A stretch of DNA of 64,000 nt. It comes from Alteromonas sp. V450. Its GTDB lineage: Bacteria > Pseudomonadota > Gammaproteobacteria > Enterobacterales > Alteromonadaceae. Below the pieces are notes generated by a model. That model saw nothing but the letters and a program-made list of their open reading frames with translations. It was not told the DNA's origin and did no database searches. Shown piece by piece: positions 26,694 to 37,198 of this stretch. Location of the stretch: the NCBI RefSeq assembly GCF_001885075.1, contig NZ_MODU01000004.1:4325504-4389503 (forward strand). Direction: 5' to 3'. The stretch's first letter is position 1. Each line of letters starts with the position of its first letter. Made by a program: the position numbers and the translations under genes.

Positions 26694-27251
26694 GTGATTG
26701 ATGAAATTGAATTAGATGCGCAAGAGCGCATGGAAAAAAGCCTGGTAGCACTGAAAGGCCAATTCAGCAAGATTCGCACTGGCCGTGCGCACCCAAGCCT
26801 ACTAGATGGCATCATGGTACCTTACTACGGCGTAGATACGCCGCTTAAGCAGGTGGCTAACGTAGTTGCAGAAGATAGTCGTACTCTTGCACTAACGGTA
26901 TTTGATAAAAGCGCCATTCAGGCAGTAGAAAAAGCGATTATGCAGTCTGACTTGGGTTTAAATCCTATGAGTGCAGGCGGTTCAATTCGCATTCCACTTC
27001 CGCCACTAACTGAAGAGCGTCGTAAGGACCTTATTCGCGTTGTGCGCAACGAAGCGGAAGGTGGTCGTGTAGCTATCCGTAACATTCGCCGTGACGCCAA
27101 TGGCGACGTAAAAGATCTTCTTAAAGAAAAAGAGATCAGCGAAGATGAAAGCCGCGCAGCAGAAGAAAATATTCAATCGATTACTAATGAGTTCATTAAG
27201 AAAGTAGACAGCATGCTTGCTGACAAAGAAAAAGAACTGATGGAAGTATAA
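26694..27251 (+). CDS. frr: Ribosome recycling factor
   Basis: Splits post-termination ribosomes together with EF-G. 185 aa as in the family. The signatures [21 protein letters not shown] (in two parts) near 26-46 and [16 protein letters not shown] near 102-117 are present. GTG start, with AGGATA upstream. 23 bp after pyrH. Confidence 0.98.
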   Translation: MIDEIELDAQERMEKSLVALKGQFSKIRTGRAHPSLLDGIMVPYYGVDTPLKQVANVVAEDSRTLALTVFDKSAIQAVEKAIMQSDLGLNPMSAGGSIRIPLPPLTEERRKDLIRVVRNEAEGGRVAIRNIRRDANGDVKDLLKEKEISEDESRAAEENIQSITNEFIKKVDSMLADKEKELMEV

Positions 27252-27260
27252 GTAAGTATT

Positions 27261-28043
27261 ATGATTGGAAAGCGTTTAAGCGCAGCCAAGTCGACCAAAA
27301 CTGAGGTGCCAGCGGTTAATGCTGGCCCGAAGCATGTTGCCATTATTATGGATGGCAACGGTCGATGGGCGCAAAAGAAAGGGAAAATTCGTACTTTTGG
27401 CCATAAAGCCGGGGTAGAGTCTGTACGTTCTGTAGTGCGCTTCGCGCGTCAAAACGGTATCGAGTCTCTTACGCTATTTGCGTTTTCTAGCGAAAATTGG
27501 AAGCGCCCAGAGGAAGAAGTCAGTGTCTTAATGGAACTGTTTAATCTCGTCCTTAATAGCGAAGCAAAGCGATTACACAAAAACGGTGTACGGTTACAGG
27601 TAATTGGTGATGTTGATGCATTCGATGACAAACTAGTCGAAAAAATTCGAAAGGCTGAAGACATGACCAAGGGCAACAAAGATTTGGTCTTAAATATCGC
27701 AGCAAACTACGGCGGTAGATGGGACATTGTAAACGCTGCAAAGCAGATTGCCACGCAAGTAAAAAATGGTGGGTTGGAAGTACAAAACATCACAGAAGAC
27801 ACGCTGAGTGCACATATTTCAACCGCCAATCTCCCAGAGTTAGATCTTCTCATTCGCACCGGCGGTGAACATCGTATTAGTAACTTTCTGCTTTGGCAAT
27901 GTGCCTATGCTGAGCTCTATTTTACTGACGTACTATGGCCTGACTTCAACGAAGACGTGTTTCAACTAGCCGTAGATGATTTTAATGTTCGCCAACGTCG
28001 CTTCGGCTTAACCGGTGAACAGGTAGTCACCGCCGATGGTTAA
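27261..28043 (+). CDS. uppS: Undecaprenyl diphosphate synthase (cis-prenyltransferase)
   Basis: Makes the C55 lipid carrier from farnesyl diphosphate and isopentenyl diphosphate. Catalytic Asp in HVAIIMDGNGRWAQKKG (about 25-41). FAFSSENWKRPEEEV (about 74-88) and the C-terminal IRTGGEHRISNFLLWQCAYAEL (in two parts) are diagnostic. 260 aa, slightly longer than E. coli UppS because of about 20 extra N-terminal residues. 9 bp after frr, so co-transcribed. Confidence 0.97.
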   Translation: MIGKRLSAAKSTKTEVPAVNAGPKHVAIIMDGNGRWAQKKGKIRTFGHKAGVESVRSVVRFARQNGIESLTLFAFSSENWKRPEEEVSVLMELFNLVLNSEAKRLHKNGVRLQVIGDVDAFDDKLVEKIRKAEDMTKGNKDLVLNIAANYGGRWDIVNAAKQIATQVKNGGLEVQNITEDTLSAHISTANLPELDLLIRTGGEHRISNFLLWQCAYAELYFTDVLWPDFNEDVFQLAVDDFNVRQRRFGLTGEQVVTADG

Positions 28044-28097
28044 TACCATTCAGGCAATTATCAGGCTAGCCCTGGTAACAGAAGCCAAGGGCAAATT

Positions 28098-28961
28098 ATG
28101 CTAAAACAACGAATAATAACCGCATTAATTCTCGCGCCACTGGCGCTCTATGCCATTCTTTTTCTTCCGATTTTTTGGTTTGAAATAGCCATCGCCGCAG
28201 TGGTGGGCATTGGTGCTTACGAATGGGCGAATATGTCAGGCGTTTGTGAGCGCCCTAAAAAGCTCATTTACATGGCTGGCGCCTTTTTCATCTGCATTGC
28301 ATTGTCACTTGTTGTCGATGCCAGCAAAATTTGGTACCAAGGCCAGCTGCATGGTTTATATCGTGCCATATTAACCATCGCTGTCGTGTGGTGGGTAGCA
28401 TCTTTATTTATGGTACTGGCTTACCCTAAATATTCTAAGTTTTGGAAGGACAGTCGCAGCGTAAGAACGTTGTTTGGTGCGCTGACATTAATTCCTACAT
28501 GGGTAGCCGTCGTAGCACTTCGTACAAGCTTACATGACGTAGACCCCTTTTATGGTGCATCACTTATTTTTTACGTGCTGGGAATTGTTTGGGCAGCAGA
28601 CATAGGCGCATTTTTCGTAGGCGTGAAATTCGGTCGCCATAAGCTACGCCCTAATGTATCCCCAGGTAAAAGTCTTGAAGGCTTGTTAGGTGGTATTGCT
28701 GCTTCGTTTGCTATTATCGCGTTCGCCGCGCTTCATTATCAGGTAGAGCCATCTCGTATATGGCTTCACCTTGCTATTGGTGGTATCACTGTTGCTGTCT
28801 CTGCGCTTGGCGACTTAAACGAGAGCATGCTCAAACGCTGTGCAGGCATAAAAGACAGCGGTAAAATTCTACCGGGACACGGTGGCGTTCTCGACAGAAT
28901 TGATAGCTTGACTGCCGCATTTCCAGTATTCGCTTTCTGCTATGTAACCTGGATGGCGTGA
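28098..28961 (+). CDS. cdsA: Phosphatidate cytidylyltransferase
   Basis: Makes CDP-diacylglycerol, the precursor of phospholipids, in the inner membrane. 287 aa with about eight hydrophobic segments. The CTP-transferase signature near the C-terminus, DSGKILPGHGGVLDRIDSL, is complete. It overlaps the start of dxr, so the two are translationally coupled. Confidence 0.96.
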   Translation: MLKQRIITALILAPLALYAILFLPIFWFEIAIAAVVGIGAYEWANMSGVCERPKKLIYMAGAFFICIALSLVVDASKIWYQGQLHGLYRAILTIAVVWWVASLFMVLAYPKYSKFWKDSRSVRTLFGALTLIPTWVAVVALRTSLHDVDPFYGASLIFYVLGIVWAADIGAFFVGVKFGRHKLRPNVSPGKSLEGLLGGIAASFAIIAFAALHYQVEPSRIWLHLAIGGITVAVSALGDLNESMLKRCAGIKDSGKILPGHGGVLDRIDSLTAAFPVFAFCYVTWMA

Positions 28962-30148
28962 TGCAAACAGTAACAGTGTTAGGGGCCACTGGCTCTATCG
29001 GTTGTAATACACTTGATGTTATTAATCGCCACCCTGAAAAGTATCGCGTTTTTGCGATTTCTGGCCACTCGCAGCTTGAATTGCTTATGGAGCAAGCTCA
29101 AAAGTGTGCGCCGCGCTACGTGGTGATTGCCGATGATGCTAATTACAAACTGGCGTGTGAGTTAGCATCTCAGTACGGTGTCGATGCAGAAATTCTCGCA
29201 GGTGCCAAGGCGTTGGAAGAAGTATCAAGTGCGCCTGAAGTTGATGCCGTAATGGCAGCCATTGTTGGTGCTGCCGGACTTTTACCTACACTGGCAGCAG
29301 TAAAAGCAGGCAAGCGGGTTTTACTTGCCAATAAAGAAGCTTTGGTCATGTCGGGAGCTTTATTTATCGAGGCCGCAAACCACAGCGGCGCCCAAATACT
29401 TCCCATTGACAGCGAGCATAACGCCATATTCCAGTGCTTACCTCACGATTATGAATACGGTAATTTTACAGCATCAGGTATTCGAAAAATTTTGCTTACA
29501 GGCTCTGGAGGCCCTTTCCGAGAGCGGCCACTCGATAGCTTCTCGTCAATTGCTATCGATGAGGCATGTACACACCCTAACTGGTCGATGGGCAGAAAAA
29601 TCACTATCGATTCGGCGACTATGATGAACAAAGGGCTTGAGTTTATCGAGGCCTGTTGGTTGTTTGGTGCCAGCGCTAGTGATATTGAAGTGGTGATCCA
29701 TCCTCAAAGTATTATTCATTCCATGGTGCAATATATTGATGGTTCGGTAATAGCACAGATGGGCAACCCGGATATGCGCACTCCTATCGCTTATGGCTTA
29801 GCACATCCAGAGCGAATAGAAGCGGGCGTAACGCCACTCGACTTTTCAGATATTTCAAACTTCAGTTTTCAAACACCGTGCTTTGAACGTTACCCAAATT
29901 TGAAACTGGCTATTGACGCATGTAATGAAGGGCAGTGTGCTACTACGCGAGTAAATGCGTCAAACGAGGTCGCAGTGGAAGCGTTCTTGGCCGGTAAAAT
30001 TCAGTTTTGCGATATTGCCAAAGTAAACGAAGCCACGCTTAACGCCATGCCATATGTGTCAGTGAATTCTATTGCGCAAATTTTAGAGCAAGACAGCCTA
30101 GCAAGAGCAAAAGCAAACGAGATTATTCGAGGTAAATTCCAGTGCTAG
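28961..30148 (+). CDS. dxr: 1-deoxy-D-xylulose 5-phosphate reductoisomerase
   Basis: Second step of the MEP isoprenoid pathway (also called ispC). ATG at 28961 is chosen over the adjacent GTG; it gives 395 aa. NADPH loop VTVLGATGSIG at the N-terminus, LANKEALVMSG near 125-135, and the metal/substrate region DSEHNAIFQCL are visible, as is KITIDSATMMNKGLE (about 210-224). It shares a base with the cdsA stop and overlaps rseP. Confidence 0.97.
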   Translation: MQTVTVLGATGSIGCNTLDVINRHPEKYRVFAISGHSQLELLMEQAQKCAPRYVVIADDANYKLACELASQYGVDAEILAGAKALEEVSSAPEVDAVMAAIVGAAGLLPTLAAVKAGKRVLLANKEALVMSGALFIEAANHSGAQILPIDSEHNAIFQCLPHDYEYGNFTASGIRKILLTGSGGPFRERPLDSFSSIAIDEACTHPNWSMGRKITIDSATMMNKGLEFIEACWLFGASASDIEVVIHPQSIIHSMVQYIDGSVIAQMGNPDMRTPIAYGLAHPERIEAGVTPLDFSDISNFSFQTPCFERYPNLKLAIDACNEGQCATTRVNASNEVAVEAFLAGKIQFCDIAKVNEATLNAMPYVSVNSIAQILEQDSLARAKANEIIRGKFQC

Positions 30149-31494
30149 CATTTCTGTGGAGCCTTGGTGCATTTATTGTTGCCTTAGGTATTTTAGTTGC
30201 CGTTCACGAGTGGGGGCATTTTTATGTTGCGCGTCGATGTGGTGTTCAGGTAGAGCGCTTCTCCGTGGGTTTTGGTAAGCCTATTTGGCGAAAACGAAGT
30301 AAGTCTGGTACTGAATACGTTATAGCCATGATCCCACTTGGTGGCTATGTTCGCATGCTCGATGGAAGGATTGATGACGTACCTCCGGAACTAGAGAGCA
30401 AAGCGTTTAATAACAAACCGGTATTACAGCGTATGGCCGTGATTGCTGCTGGGCCGGGGATTAATTTTATTTTTGCATTTTTCGCACTGTGGATAATGTA
30501 TTTAGTTGGCCTTGAAACGGTAAAACCTGTTGTTAAAAGTGTTGAATCAGAGAGTATTGCCGCTGTTGCAGGTGTTCAGGCGGGTGACGAAATCGTCAAA
30601 GTCGGCAACCGAATTACACCCGATTGGGAAGCGGTTAATTTAGAAATAGTGTCGAAGATAGGTGCAGACCGCGCATCGATAACGGTTAAAAATTCGGCAG
30701 GTATTGAAAAAGAACTCACCTTTACGCTTAAAAGTTGGAACTTTGACCCAGATATTGAGTCTCCCTTAAGCAGTTTGGGTTTGAAGCCCTTTCGCCCTAA
30801 CCCGACGTTGAATGTAGCGTTTGTTGGAGAGGGATCACCGGCGCAAACCGCTGGTTTGATGGTCGGTGATGAGATTCGGGCATTAAATGGAGAAGAACTG
30901 AGCTCTTGGGAGAACTTAGTTAATGTTATTGTTGATAATCCAGGCCAAGAAATTTCGTTAGAAATAGAAAGAAATGGACAACAACAAACGATTAGTGCCA
31001 CGATTGCACGTCGAGATACGCCTCAAGGGCAAACTGGTTATCTCGGTGTCAGTCCATCCTTCGAGCCTTGGCCGGAGGGGTATGTGTTTACTCATCAATA
31101 TGGCATTATAGAAGCCATTGAGAGAGCACTAGATAAAACATGGCGTTTAATGACGCTGAGTATTGAAATGATAGGCAAGCTTCTTACCGGTGATGTTTCG
31201 GTAAAGAATCTGAGTGGTCCTATTTCTATAGCTCAGGGAGCAGGAACAAGTGCTGGGTATGGCTTTGCTTATTTCCTGAGTTTTCTAGCCTTAATAAGCG
31301 TAAATTTAGGCATAATAAATTTATTACCCTTGCCCATGCTTGACGGTGGTCATCTCATGTTTTATTTCGTTGAGTTGGTTACCGGTAGACCCGTTTCAGA
31401 AACGGTCCAAGAGTGGGGATACAGAATAGGTGGCGTGCTTCTGTTTATGATAATGGGTATCGCAATATTTAATGATATCGCTCGCATAACCTGA
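30142..31494 (+). CDS. rseP: RIP metalloprotease RseP (site-2 protease)
   Basis: Inner-membrane zinc protease that cleaves anti-sigma factor RseA in the sigma-E envelope stress pathway. 450 aa. HExxH zinc motif in AVHEWGHFYVARRCGV (about 20-35); the third ligand region NLLPLPMLDGGHL near 393-405. Two PDZ domains lie between (GVQAGDEIVKVGNR and GLMVGDEIRALNGEE). GTG start overlapping the dxr stop by 7 bp. Stands directly before bamA, as usual. Confidence 0.97.
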   Translation: MLAFLWSLGAFIVALGILVAVHEWGHFYVARRCGVQVERFSVGFGKPIWRKRSKSGTEYVIAMIPLGGYVRMLDGRIDDVPPELESKAFNNKPVLQRMAVIAAGPGINFIFAFFALWIMYLVGLETVKPVVKSVESESIAAVAGVQAGDEIVKVGNRITPDWEAVNLEIVSKIGADRASITVKNSAGIEKELTFTLKSWNFDPDIESPLSSLGLKPFRPNPTLNVAFVGEGSPAQTAGLMVGDEIRALNGEELSSWENLVNVIVDNPGQEISLEIERNGQQQTISATIARRDTPQGQTGYLGVSPSFEPWPEGYVFTHQYGIIEAIERALDKTWRLMTLSIEMIGKLLTGDVSVKNLSGPISIAQGAGTSAGYGFAYFLSFLALISVNLGIINLLPLPMLDGGHLMFYFVELVTGRPVSETVQEWGYRIGGVLLFMIMGIAIFNDIARIT

Positions 31495-31553
31495 TGTAGA
31501 TCAGGAAGTACAAAACAGCTAATACAAAAACGCGGCCAGGAAAAGAAAAATAG

Positions 31554-34031
31554 ATGAAGTTAAAACAGTTAGTAGCAGCCGGAGCGATTGTTTCCAGTGC
31601 TAGCTTTGCCAACGCTGCAGCGCAAGACAGTGAGTTTGTAGTTGAAGATATTCGCGTAGAAGGATTGCAACGAGTTGCACTCGGCGCAGCCTTGACTTAC
31701 CTACCTGTACAGGTGGGTGATGAGCTAAATAATTTTCGAGTAACACAGTTAATTCGTTCTTTGTATTCATCAACGCATTTTGAAAACGTTGAGATACTTC
31801 GCGAGGGCAATACGCTTGTTGTTCGCGTTGCAGAGCGTCCGACTATCAGTAATATCATTTTTGATGGTAACGACGACATTAAAGACGAGCAACTCCAAGA
31901 GAGTCTTAACGATAACGGCGTTCGTATTGGCGAGCCTTTAGATAAAACCGTATTGACTTCAATTGAGAACGGTCTTAAAGATTTTTTCTATAGTATTGGT
32001 AAATACAATGCGGATGTGACGGCAATCATTACGCCGTTACCTCGAAATCGTGTCGACTTAAAGCTTTTGTTTGAAGAGGGTGATTCGGCTGAAATTAAGC
32101 AAATTAACATCGTGGGTAATGAAATATTTACTGACGAAGAGTTAATGGAAGCATTTGAATTGCAGTATGACGCGCCTTGGTGGGATTTTCTATCTGAAAC
32201 TCGTTACCAGCAACAAACGCTTCAAGGTGACATGGAAACACTTCGCAACCATTACCTTGACCGCGGCTATCTTCGATTCAATGTCGACTCAACTCAGGTA
32301 TCAATGACACCTGAAAAGTCAGGTATTTACATCGCGATGAATGTGTCAGAAGGGGAGCAATATACCGTTTCTGAAGTTGAGCTTGTAGGTGACGTACTTG
32401 GCCATGAGGATTACATTGAACGTGTTTTACCTCTAGCCCCCGGCGAGCTTTATAATCAATCTATCGTAACTTACACCGAAGAATTTATCAGTAAGTACCT
32501 TGGGCGCTTTGGCTACGCGTATCCAACGGTTACTACGGTGCCTGATATCAACGATGAAGATAAAACGGTTAAGCTCACGCTTTCTGTTGACCCTGGTAAG
32601 CGAATTTACGTTAACCGTATAAAGTTCAATGGTAACGTTGTGACTGCGGATAACGTGCTTCGTCAAAACGTAAGCCAGATGGAAGGCACGTGGTTATCTA
32701 ATAATTTACTTGAGTCTTCAAAGAGTCAACTCTCACGATTAACCTATATGGAAGAAGTTGAGTTTGAAACAACCCGTATTCCTGGGTCTGAAGATAAAGT
32801 CGACGTGAACTTTAATGTTAAAGAACAACCATCGGGCTCTTTCAACGCAGGTATAGGTTACGGCGACAGAACTAAACTAAGCCTACAAGCCGGTATTCAG
32901 CAAGATAACTTCTTAGGTACGGGAAAAAGAGTTGGTCTTAATCTAAGTACGGTTTCATACCAACGCAGCGCGCAGATTACGTATAACGATCCTTATTTTA
33001 CTATCGACGGCATAAGCCTAGGTGGAAGTATTGGATATAGTGAGTTCGACGGCTCTGACTTTAACGTAATCCAATACAACTCTAAGCGTTGGTCTGTGGG
33101 CGCGAACGTCGGTTACCCGATCAATGAGTTTAATCGTATTAACTTTGGGCTTACTTACAGTAATGTTGAGTTATTCAATCGAGGCTTCTACGAGCAAACA
33201 GAACAGTTCTACAATCAGTTCTTAAATGGTGATGACCCTGATGCTGCGATAAAATATGACAGCTTCCTAGCGAGTGTTAGTTGGAGTAGAAGCACGCTCA
33301 ACCGAGGGCTATTCCCGACGGCGGGCTCATCGCAAAGAGCGTCATTTAGTATTACTACCCCAAATTCTGATGTGAATTACTTCAAAACTGTGTTCGACGG
33401 TAAATGGTACTTCCCATTATCTCGTGATCAGCGCTGGTCATTTTTGACCCGCGTGCGTTTAGGCTATGGTAATGGTTACGACGAAATAAATGGCAATGAA
33501 CAAATACTGCCATTTACAGAGAACTTTACCGCTGGTGGTGCTGACTCGCTGCGCGGTTTTGAGAACAATACGGTTGGTCCTAGAGGTGTAAGACTCAATT
33601 CGGCAGGCTCTATCACAGGCCCTGACGGCGAAATCATACCAAATGATCCTAACGACCGTATCTTGACCTTTTCAAACAGAAGTCTTGGCGGTAACGCGAT
33701 GGCTCTTGGTGGCGTTGAGCTAATTGTTCCAACACCATTTGTTGACGCGGAAATGGACAACTCAGTGCGTACAAGTTTGTTTGTGGATGTGGGCAACGTG
33801 TGGGATACTGAATTCGACTATGACAGATATCGTCAATTCTCAGTTGCCCAAACACAGCGTGGGGAGCTATTGGACTATTCTGATTGGAGCCTGTATCGTA
33901 GTTCGGCAGGTGTATCTGTTCAGTGGATATCTCCAATGGGGCCTATGGTGTTTAGCTTCTCGAAAGCGATACAGCAACGCGATGGTGACGATGCAAGGTT
34001 TTTCACCTTTAATATCGGTCAAACATTTTAA
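31554..34031 (+). CDS. bamA: Outer membrane protein assembly factor BamA
   Basis: Essential beta-barrel insertase of the outer membrane. 825 aa: signal peptide (about 1-22, ending ASFANAAAQ), five POTRA domains (about 25-425) and a 16-strand barrel. The lid-loop motif shows as DSLRGFENNTVGPRG, and the C-terminus ends in Phe (NIGQTF), the classic barrel signal. Lies between rseP and skp. Confidence 0.98.
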   Translation: MKLKQLVAAGAIVSSASFANAAAQDSEFVVEDIRVEGLQRVALGAALTYLPVQVGDELNNFRVTQLIRSLYSSTHFENVEILREGNTLVVRVAERPTISNIIFDGNDDIKDEQLQESLNDNGVRIGEPLDKTVLTSIENGLKDFFYSIGKYNADVTAIITPLPRNRVDLKLLFEEGDSAEIKQINIVGNEIFTDEELMEAFELQYDAPWWDFLSETRYQQQTLQGDMETLRNHYLDRGYLRFNVDSTQVSMTPEKSGIYIAMNVSEGEQYTVSEVELVGDVLGHEDYIERVLPLAPGELYNQSIVTYTEEFISKYLGRFGYAYPTVTTVPDINDEDKTVKLTLSVDPGKRIYVNRIKFNGNVVTADNVLRQNVSQMEGTWLSNNLLESSKSQLSRLTYMEEVEFETTRIPGSEDKVDVNFNVKEQPSGSFNAGIGYGDRTKLSLQAGIQQDNFLGTGKRVGLNLSTVSYQRSAQITYNDPYFTIDGISLGGSIGYSEFDGSDFNVIQYNSKRWSVGANVGYPINEFNRINFGLTYSNVELFNRGFYEQTEQFYNQFLNGDDPDAAIKYDSFLASVSWSRSTLNRGLFPTAGSSQRASFSITTPNSDVNYFKTVFDGKWYFPLSRDQRWSFLTRVRLGYGNGYDEINGNEQILPFTENFTAGGADSLRGFENNTVGPRGVRLNSAGSITGPDGEIIPNDPNDRILTFSNRSLGGNAMALGGVELIVPTPFVDAEMDNSVRTSLFVDVGNVWDTEFDYDRYRQFSVAQTQRGELLDYSDWSLYRSSAGVSVQWISPMGPMVFSFSKAIQQRDGDDARFFTFNIGQTF

Positions 34032-34092
34032 AACAATTAAGCGAGAGTGCTAAATGCATTCTCTAAAAAAAAGATTCAAAAAGGAGTGACCT

Positions 34093-34608
34093 TTGAAACA
34101 GTTGGTTAAACATATTGTTGCAGGTGCAATGTTAGGTAGCGCTTTAGTAAGCACATCTGTAATGGCGGAACAGAAAATAGCCGTTGTTGATGTTCAAGGT
34201 ATTTTTCAAGCAATGCCACAGGCTGCTGAAATTCAAAATGCGATCCAAACAGAATTTAAAGACCAGATTGAAGAAGTTAATCAGCTTCAAAGAGATGGTC
34301 AGTTCTTCGCTGAGCGCCTACAGCGTGATGCAGCAACAATGAGCGATGCTGAGAAGAAAGATTTAGAGCAAAAGATTTTGAAAGTACGTGAAGACCTTGC
34401 TGCAAAAGGCCAGCCTCTTCAACAGAATATTCAACGTCGTAGCAATGAAGAGCGCAACAAGCTGCTAGGCCTTATCAAGCAAGCTATCGACTCTGTTGCG
34501 GCAAAAGAAGGCTATGACCTTATTTTGAACGCAGGCGCTGTGGCTTTCACAAAAGAAGAGCATGATCTTTCTGAACAAGTATTAAAGCAAGTCAGCAAAG
34601 CGAACTAG
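34093..34608 (+). CDS. skp: Periplasmic chaperone Skp (OmpH family)
   Basis: Holds unfolded outer-membrane proteins on their way to BamA. 171 aa with a signal peptide (cleavage after SVMA). The helical arms are Gln/Glu/Lys-rich coiled coil (about 60-130). KIAVVDVQGIFQAMPQ opens the body domain. TTG start with AAGGAG at a good distance. Followed by a strong terminator rather than by lpxD. Confidence 0.94.
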   Translation: MKQLVKHIVAGAMLGSALVSTSVMAEQKIAVVDVQGIFQAMPQAAEIQNAIQTEFKDQIEEVNQLQRDGQFFAERLQRDAATMSDAEKKDLEQKILKVREDLAAKGQPLQQNIQRRSNEERNKLLGLIKQAIDSVAAKEGYDLILNAGAVAFTKEEHDLSEQVLKQVSKAN

Positions 34609-34658
34609 TTCAAATCGCTATAGTGATGTGTTAATCATCGCAGCGCAATGACGTAATT

Positions 34659-34700
34659 ATCAGGCCAACTACCTAAAGGTGTTGGTCTGATTTGTTTTTT
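34659..34700 (+). terminator. Intrinsic terminator after skp
   Basis: ATCAGGCCAACTACCT (34659-34674), AA, AGGTGTTGGTCTGAT (34677-34691), with one mismatch and one G-T pair, then TTGTTTTTT. It separates the bamA-skp unit from fabZ at the point where lpxD normally lies. Confidence 0.88.
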
Positions 34701-34825
34701 GCGTATAAACGCGTATGGTTGCCGCCGTTTTAGTTTTTAACGGTGAGCGTTGACCGTAATGCCAGTCGCATTGGTGGATTGGTGTAATATTGTCTTAGGT
34801 CATGCTTGTATTAAGGAGAAAGTTT

Positions 34826-35275
34826 TTGGCCAATTCACTCAATACCATTGAAATTCAGGAAATTTTGGCACTTTTGCCGCATAGGTACCCATTTTTACTC
34901 GTTGATCGTGTTACCGATTACGTTCTTGGCGAGTCTGTAAAGGCTTACAAGAACATTACCATCAATGAACCATGCTTCATGGGACACTTTCCTGAACAAC
35001 CTATATTCCCCGGTGTACTCATTCTTGAGGCAATGGCACAAGCTGCGGGTGTTTTAGGATTTAAGACGATGGGAAGTAATGATAAATTGTATCTTTATGC
35101 AGGGATAGATAATGCGCGTTTCAAGCGCCCGGTTGTACCTGGCGATAAGTTAGAATTTGATGTAGCGTTGGTAAAAGAGCGAAGAGGGATTTGGAAATTT
35201 CAAGGTACTGCTAGCGTCGATGGCGATTTGGCGTGCAGTGCAGAGTTTATGTGTGCGATGAGAGAGATAGCCTAA
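34826..35275 (+). CDS. fabZ: 3-hydroxyacyl-[ACP] dehydratase FabZ
   Basis: Dehydrates 3-hydroxyacyl-ACP in fatty acid elongation, competing with LpxA for 3-hydroxymyristoyl-ACP. Start set at TTG 34826 (149 aa): AAGGAGA lies 7 nt before it, while the upstream ATG at 34802 precedes that site. Hot-dog fold motifs: [14 protein letters not shown] and the catalytic His/Glu region [22 protein letters not shown] (in two parts). Heads the fabZ-lpxA-lpxB unit. Confidence 0.97.
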   Translation: MANSLNTIEIQEILALLPHRYPFLLVDRVTDYVLGESVKAYKNITINEPCFMGHFPEQPIFPGVLILEAMAQAAGVLGFKTMGSNDKLYLYAGIDNARFKRPVVPGDKLEFDVALVKERRGIWKFQGTASVDGDLACSAEFMCAMREIA

Positions 35276-35276
35276 C

Positions 35277-36047
35277 GTGATCCATCCAACTGCGGTAATT
35301 TCAGACAGTGCAATCATTGGTGAAAACGTCACCATTGGCCCGTTTTGTGTGGTTGATGATAATGTAACCATTGGAGATGGTTGTGTTCTGAAATCACATG
35401 TGGTGGTACGCGGCCCAACGCGTATCGGCAAGAACAATAAGTTTTATCAGTTTTCATCAATTGGTGAAGACTGTCAGGATAAAAAATACGCAGGCGAACC
35501 TACCGAGCTTGTTATTGGCGATGATAACGAATTCCGAGAAGGCGTTACCGTTCATAGGGGAACCATTCAAGATAATGGCATTACCATTATTGGTTCGCGT
35601 GGCTTGTTTATGGCGAACGCGCACGTGGCACATGACTGTGTGCTAGGAAACGATATCATAGTGGCCAATAATGTGGCGATTGCGGGCCATGTGCATATTG
35701 ATGATTTTGTGATTATTGGCGGCGCAACAGGTATCCATCAATTTTGTAAAGTGGGCGCCCATGCGTTTTTAGGTGCAGGTGGTATTATTCTTCGTGACGT
35801 ACCTCCGTTTGTCATGGTGAGCGGTCAGAAAAATATTCCTCAAGGGATTAACTCGGAAGGTTTAAAGCGACGCGGCTTTGCAAAAGAAGAAGTCTTGGAA
35901 ATAAAGCGTGCTTATAAAGCAATATATCGAGAAGGGAACACCATCGATGAAGCCATTGAAAAAATGACACAATCAGCGGAAAAGTTCAGCGCCGTTGCGC
36001 AGATGGTTGATTTTCTGAAAAACGCATCACGAGGCATTATTCGTTAA
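35277..36047 (+). CDS. lpxA: UDP-N-acetylglucosamine acyltransferase
   Basis: First step of lipid A synthesis. 256 aa; left-handed beta-helix hexapeptides from SAIIGENVTIGPF on; the catalytic His lies in NAHVAHDCVLGN (about 120-131). The C-terminal helical part GINSEGLKRRGFAKEEV is typical. GTG start 1 bp after the fabZ stop. Confidence 0.97.
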   Translation: MIHPTAVISDSAIIGENVTIGPFCVVDDNVTIGDGCVLKSHVVVRGPTRIGKNNKFYQFSSIGEDCQDKKYAGEPTELVIGDDNEFREGVTVHRGTIQDNGITIIGSRGLFMANAHVAHDCVLGNDIIVANNVAIAGHVHIDDFVIIGGATGIHQFCKVGAHAFLGAGGIILRDVPPFVMVSGQKNIPQGINSEGLKRRGFAKEEVLEIKRAYKAIYREGNTIDEAIEKMTQSAEKFSAVAQMVDFLKNASRGIIR

Positions 36048-36049
36048 TT

Positions 36050-37198
36050 ATGTCTACGCCTATCCGTATCGGCATGGTTGCCGGAGAGCCCTCTGGTGAC
36101 GTGCTTGCCGCCGGAATGGTTGCAGAGTTAAAGCGCCAATACCCAGATGCTATCATCGAAGGTATTGGCGGTCCCAACATGATAAATGCAGGTTTCCATA
36201 GTTTGTTTGATATGGAAACCTTGTCAGTTATGGGGCTTGTAGAAGTCCTCTCTCATTTACCTGCTATTTTAAAAGTAAAAAAGCAGTTGCTTGCTCACTT
36301 TGAGCAAAATTCCCCCGATATTTTTATAGGTATTGATGCGCCTGATTTTAATTTGAGGGTAGAAAAAGCCCTAAAAGCTCGTGGTATTAAAACCATGCAT
36401 TATGTGAGTCCTACCGTATGGGCGTGGCGTGAGAAGCGCATCCACAAAATAGCAAAAGCGGCTAATCGCGTGCTAGGGTTATTTCCTTTCGAACAGCAGG
36501 TTTACGATAAATATAAGGTTCCCTATACTTTTGTAGGGCATACCATGGCTGACGCTATAGCGATTGAGCCCGATCAAAGTGCAGCGAGACAAGTATTGGG
36601 TGTAGATAGTAATGCACCCATATTGGCCGTACTTCCCGGCTCACGAAGAGGTGAAGTGGATACACTTCTTCCAGTATTTCTCAAGACCATTGAAGCTATT
36701 CATGCCAAGCGTAGCGATATTCAGTTTCTTATCCCTGCAGCAAACGAGCATCGTCTTGCGCAAATAAAAGCGCTTTTGCTTGAAGCCAATAATGCAGAGG
36801 AACGCTTACCCATTCAGGTAACCCAAGGTACATCGCGAGATGCGATGATCGCTAGCGATGTAATATTGCTTGCGTCAGGCACGGCTACCTTAGAAGCCAT
36901 GTTGTGCAAGCGCCCCATGGTAGCCGCTTATTTACTTGCACCGCTTACGTATAAAATTATGCAGCGCTTGTACAAAGCGCCGTTCTTCACGTTGCCAAAC
37001 TTATTGGCTGATGAGGCAATTATTCCTGAATTACTGCAAGAAGAAGTAAACGCAGAGAATATGAGCAGTCGGCTACTCAACTTCTTCGAAAGTGATAATT
37101 CTGCCCTGATTTCCCGTTTCACCGACCTCCACCATACGCTAAAATGCAATGCTGATAAAACAGCAGCAAAAGCTGTCGTGGAGGAATTGTTTGCATAA
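36050..37198 (+). CDS. lpxB: Lipid-A-disaccharide synthase
   Basis: Joins UDP-2,3-diacylglucosamine and lipid X to the lipid A disaccharide. 382 aa, GT19 family. [13 protein letters not shown] (about 11-23), [13 protein letters not shown] (about 98-110), [15 protein letters not shown] and LPGSRRGEV are the usual motifs. Starts 2 bp after lpxA; its end overlaps the rnhB start. Confidence 0.97.
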   Translation: MSTPIRIGMVAGEPSGDVLAAGMVAELKRQYPDAIIEGIGGPNMINAGFHSLFDMETLSVMGLVEVLSHLPAILKVKKQLLAHFEQNSPDIFIGIDAPDFNLRVEKALKARGIKTMHYVSPTVWAWREKRIHKIAKAANRVLGLFPFEQQVYDKYKVPYTFVGHTMADAIAIEPDQSAARQVLGVDSNAPILAVLPGSRRGEVDTLLPVFLKTIEAIHAKRSDIQFLIPAANEHRLAQIKALLLEANNAEERLPIQVTQGTSRDAMIASDVILLASGTATLEAMLCKRPMVAAYLLAPLTYKIMQRLYKAPFFTLPNLLADEAIIPELLQEEVNAENMSSRLLNFFESDNSALISRFTDLHHTLKCNADKTAAKAVVEELFA

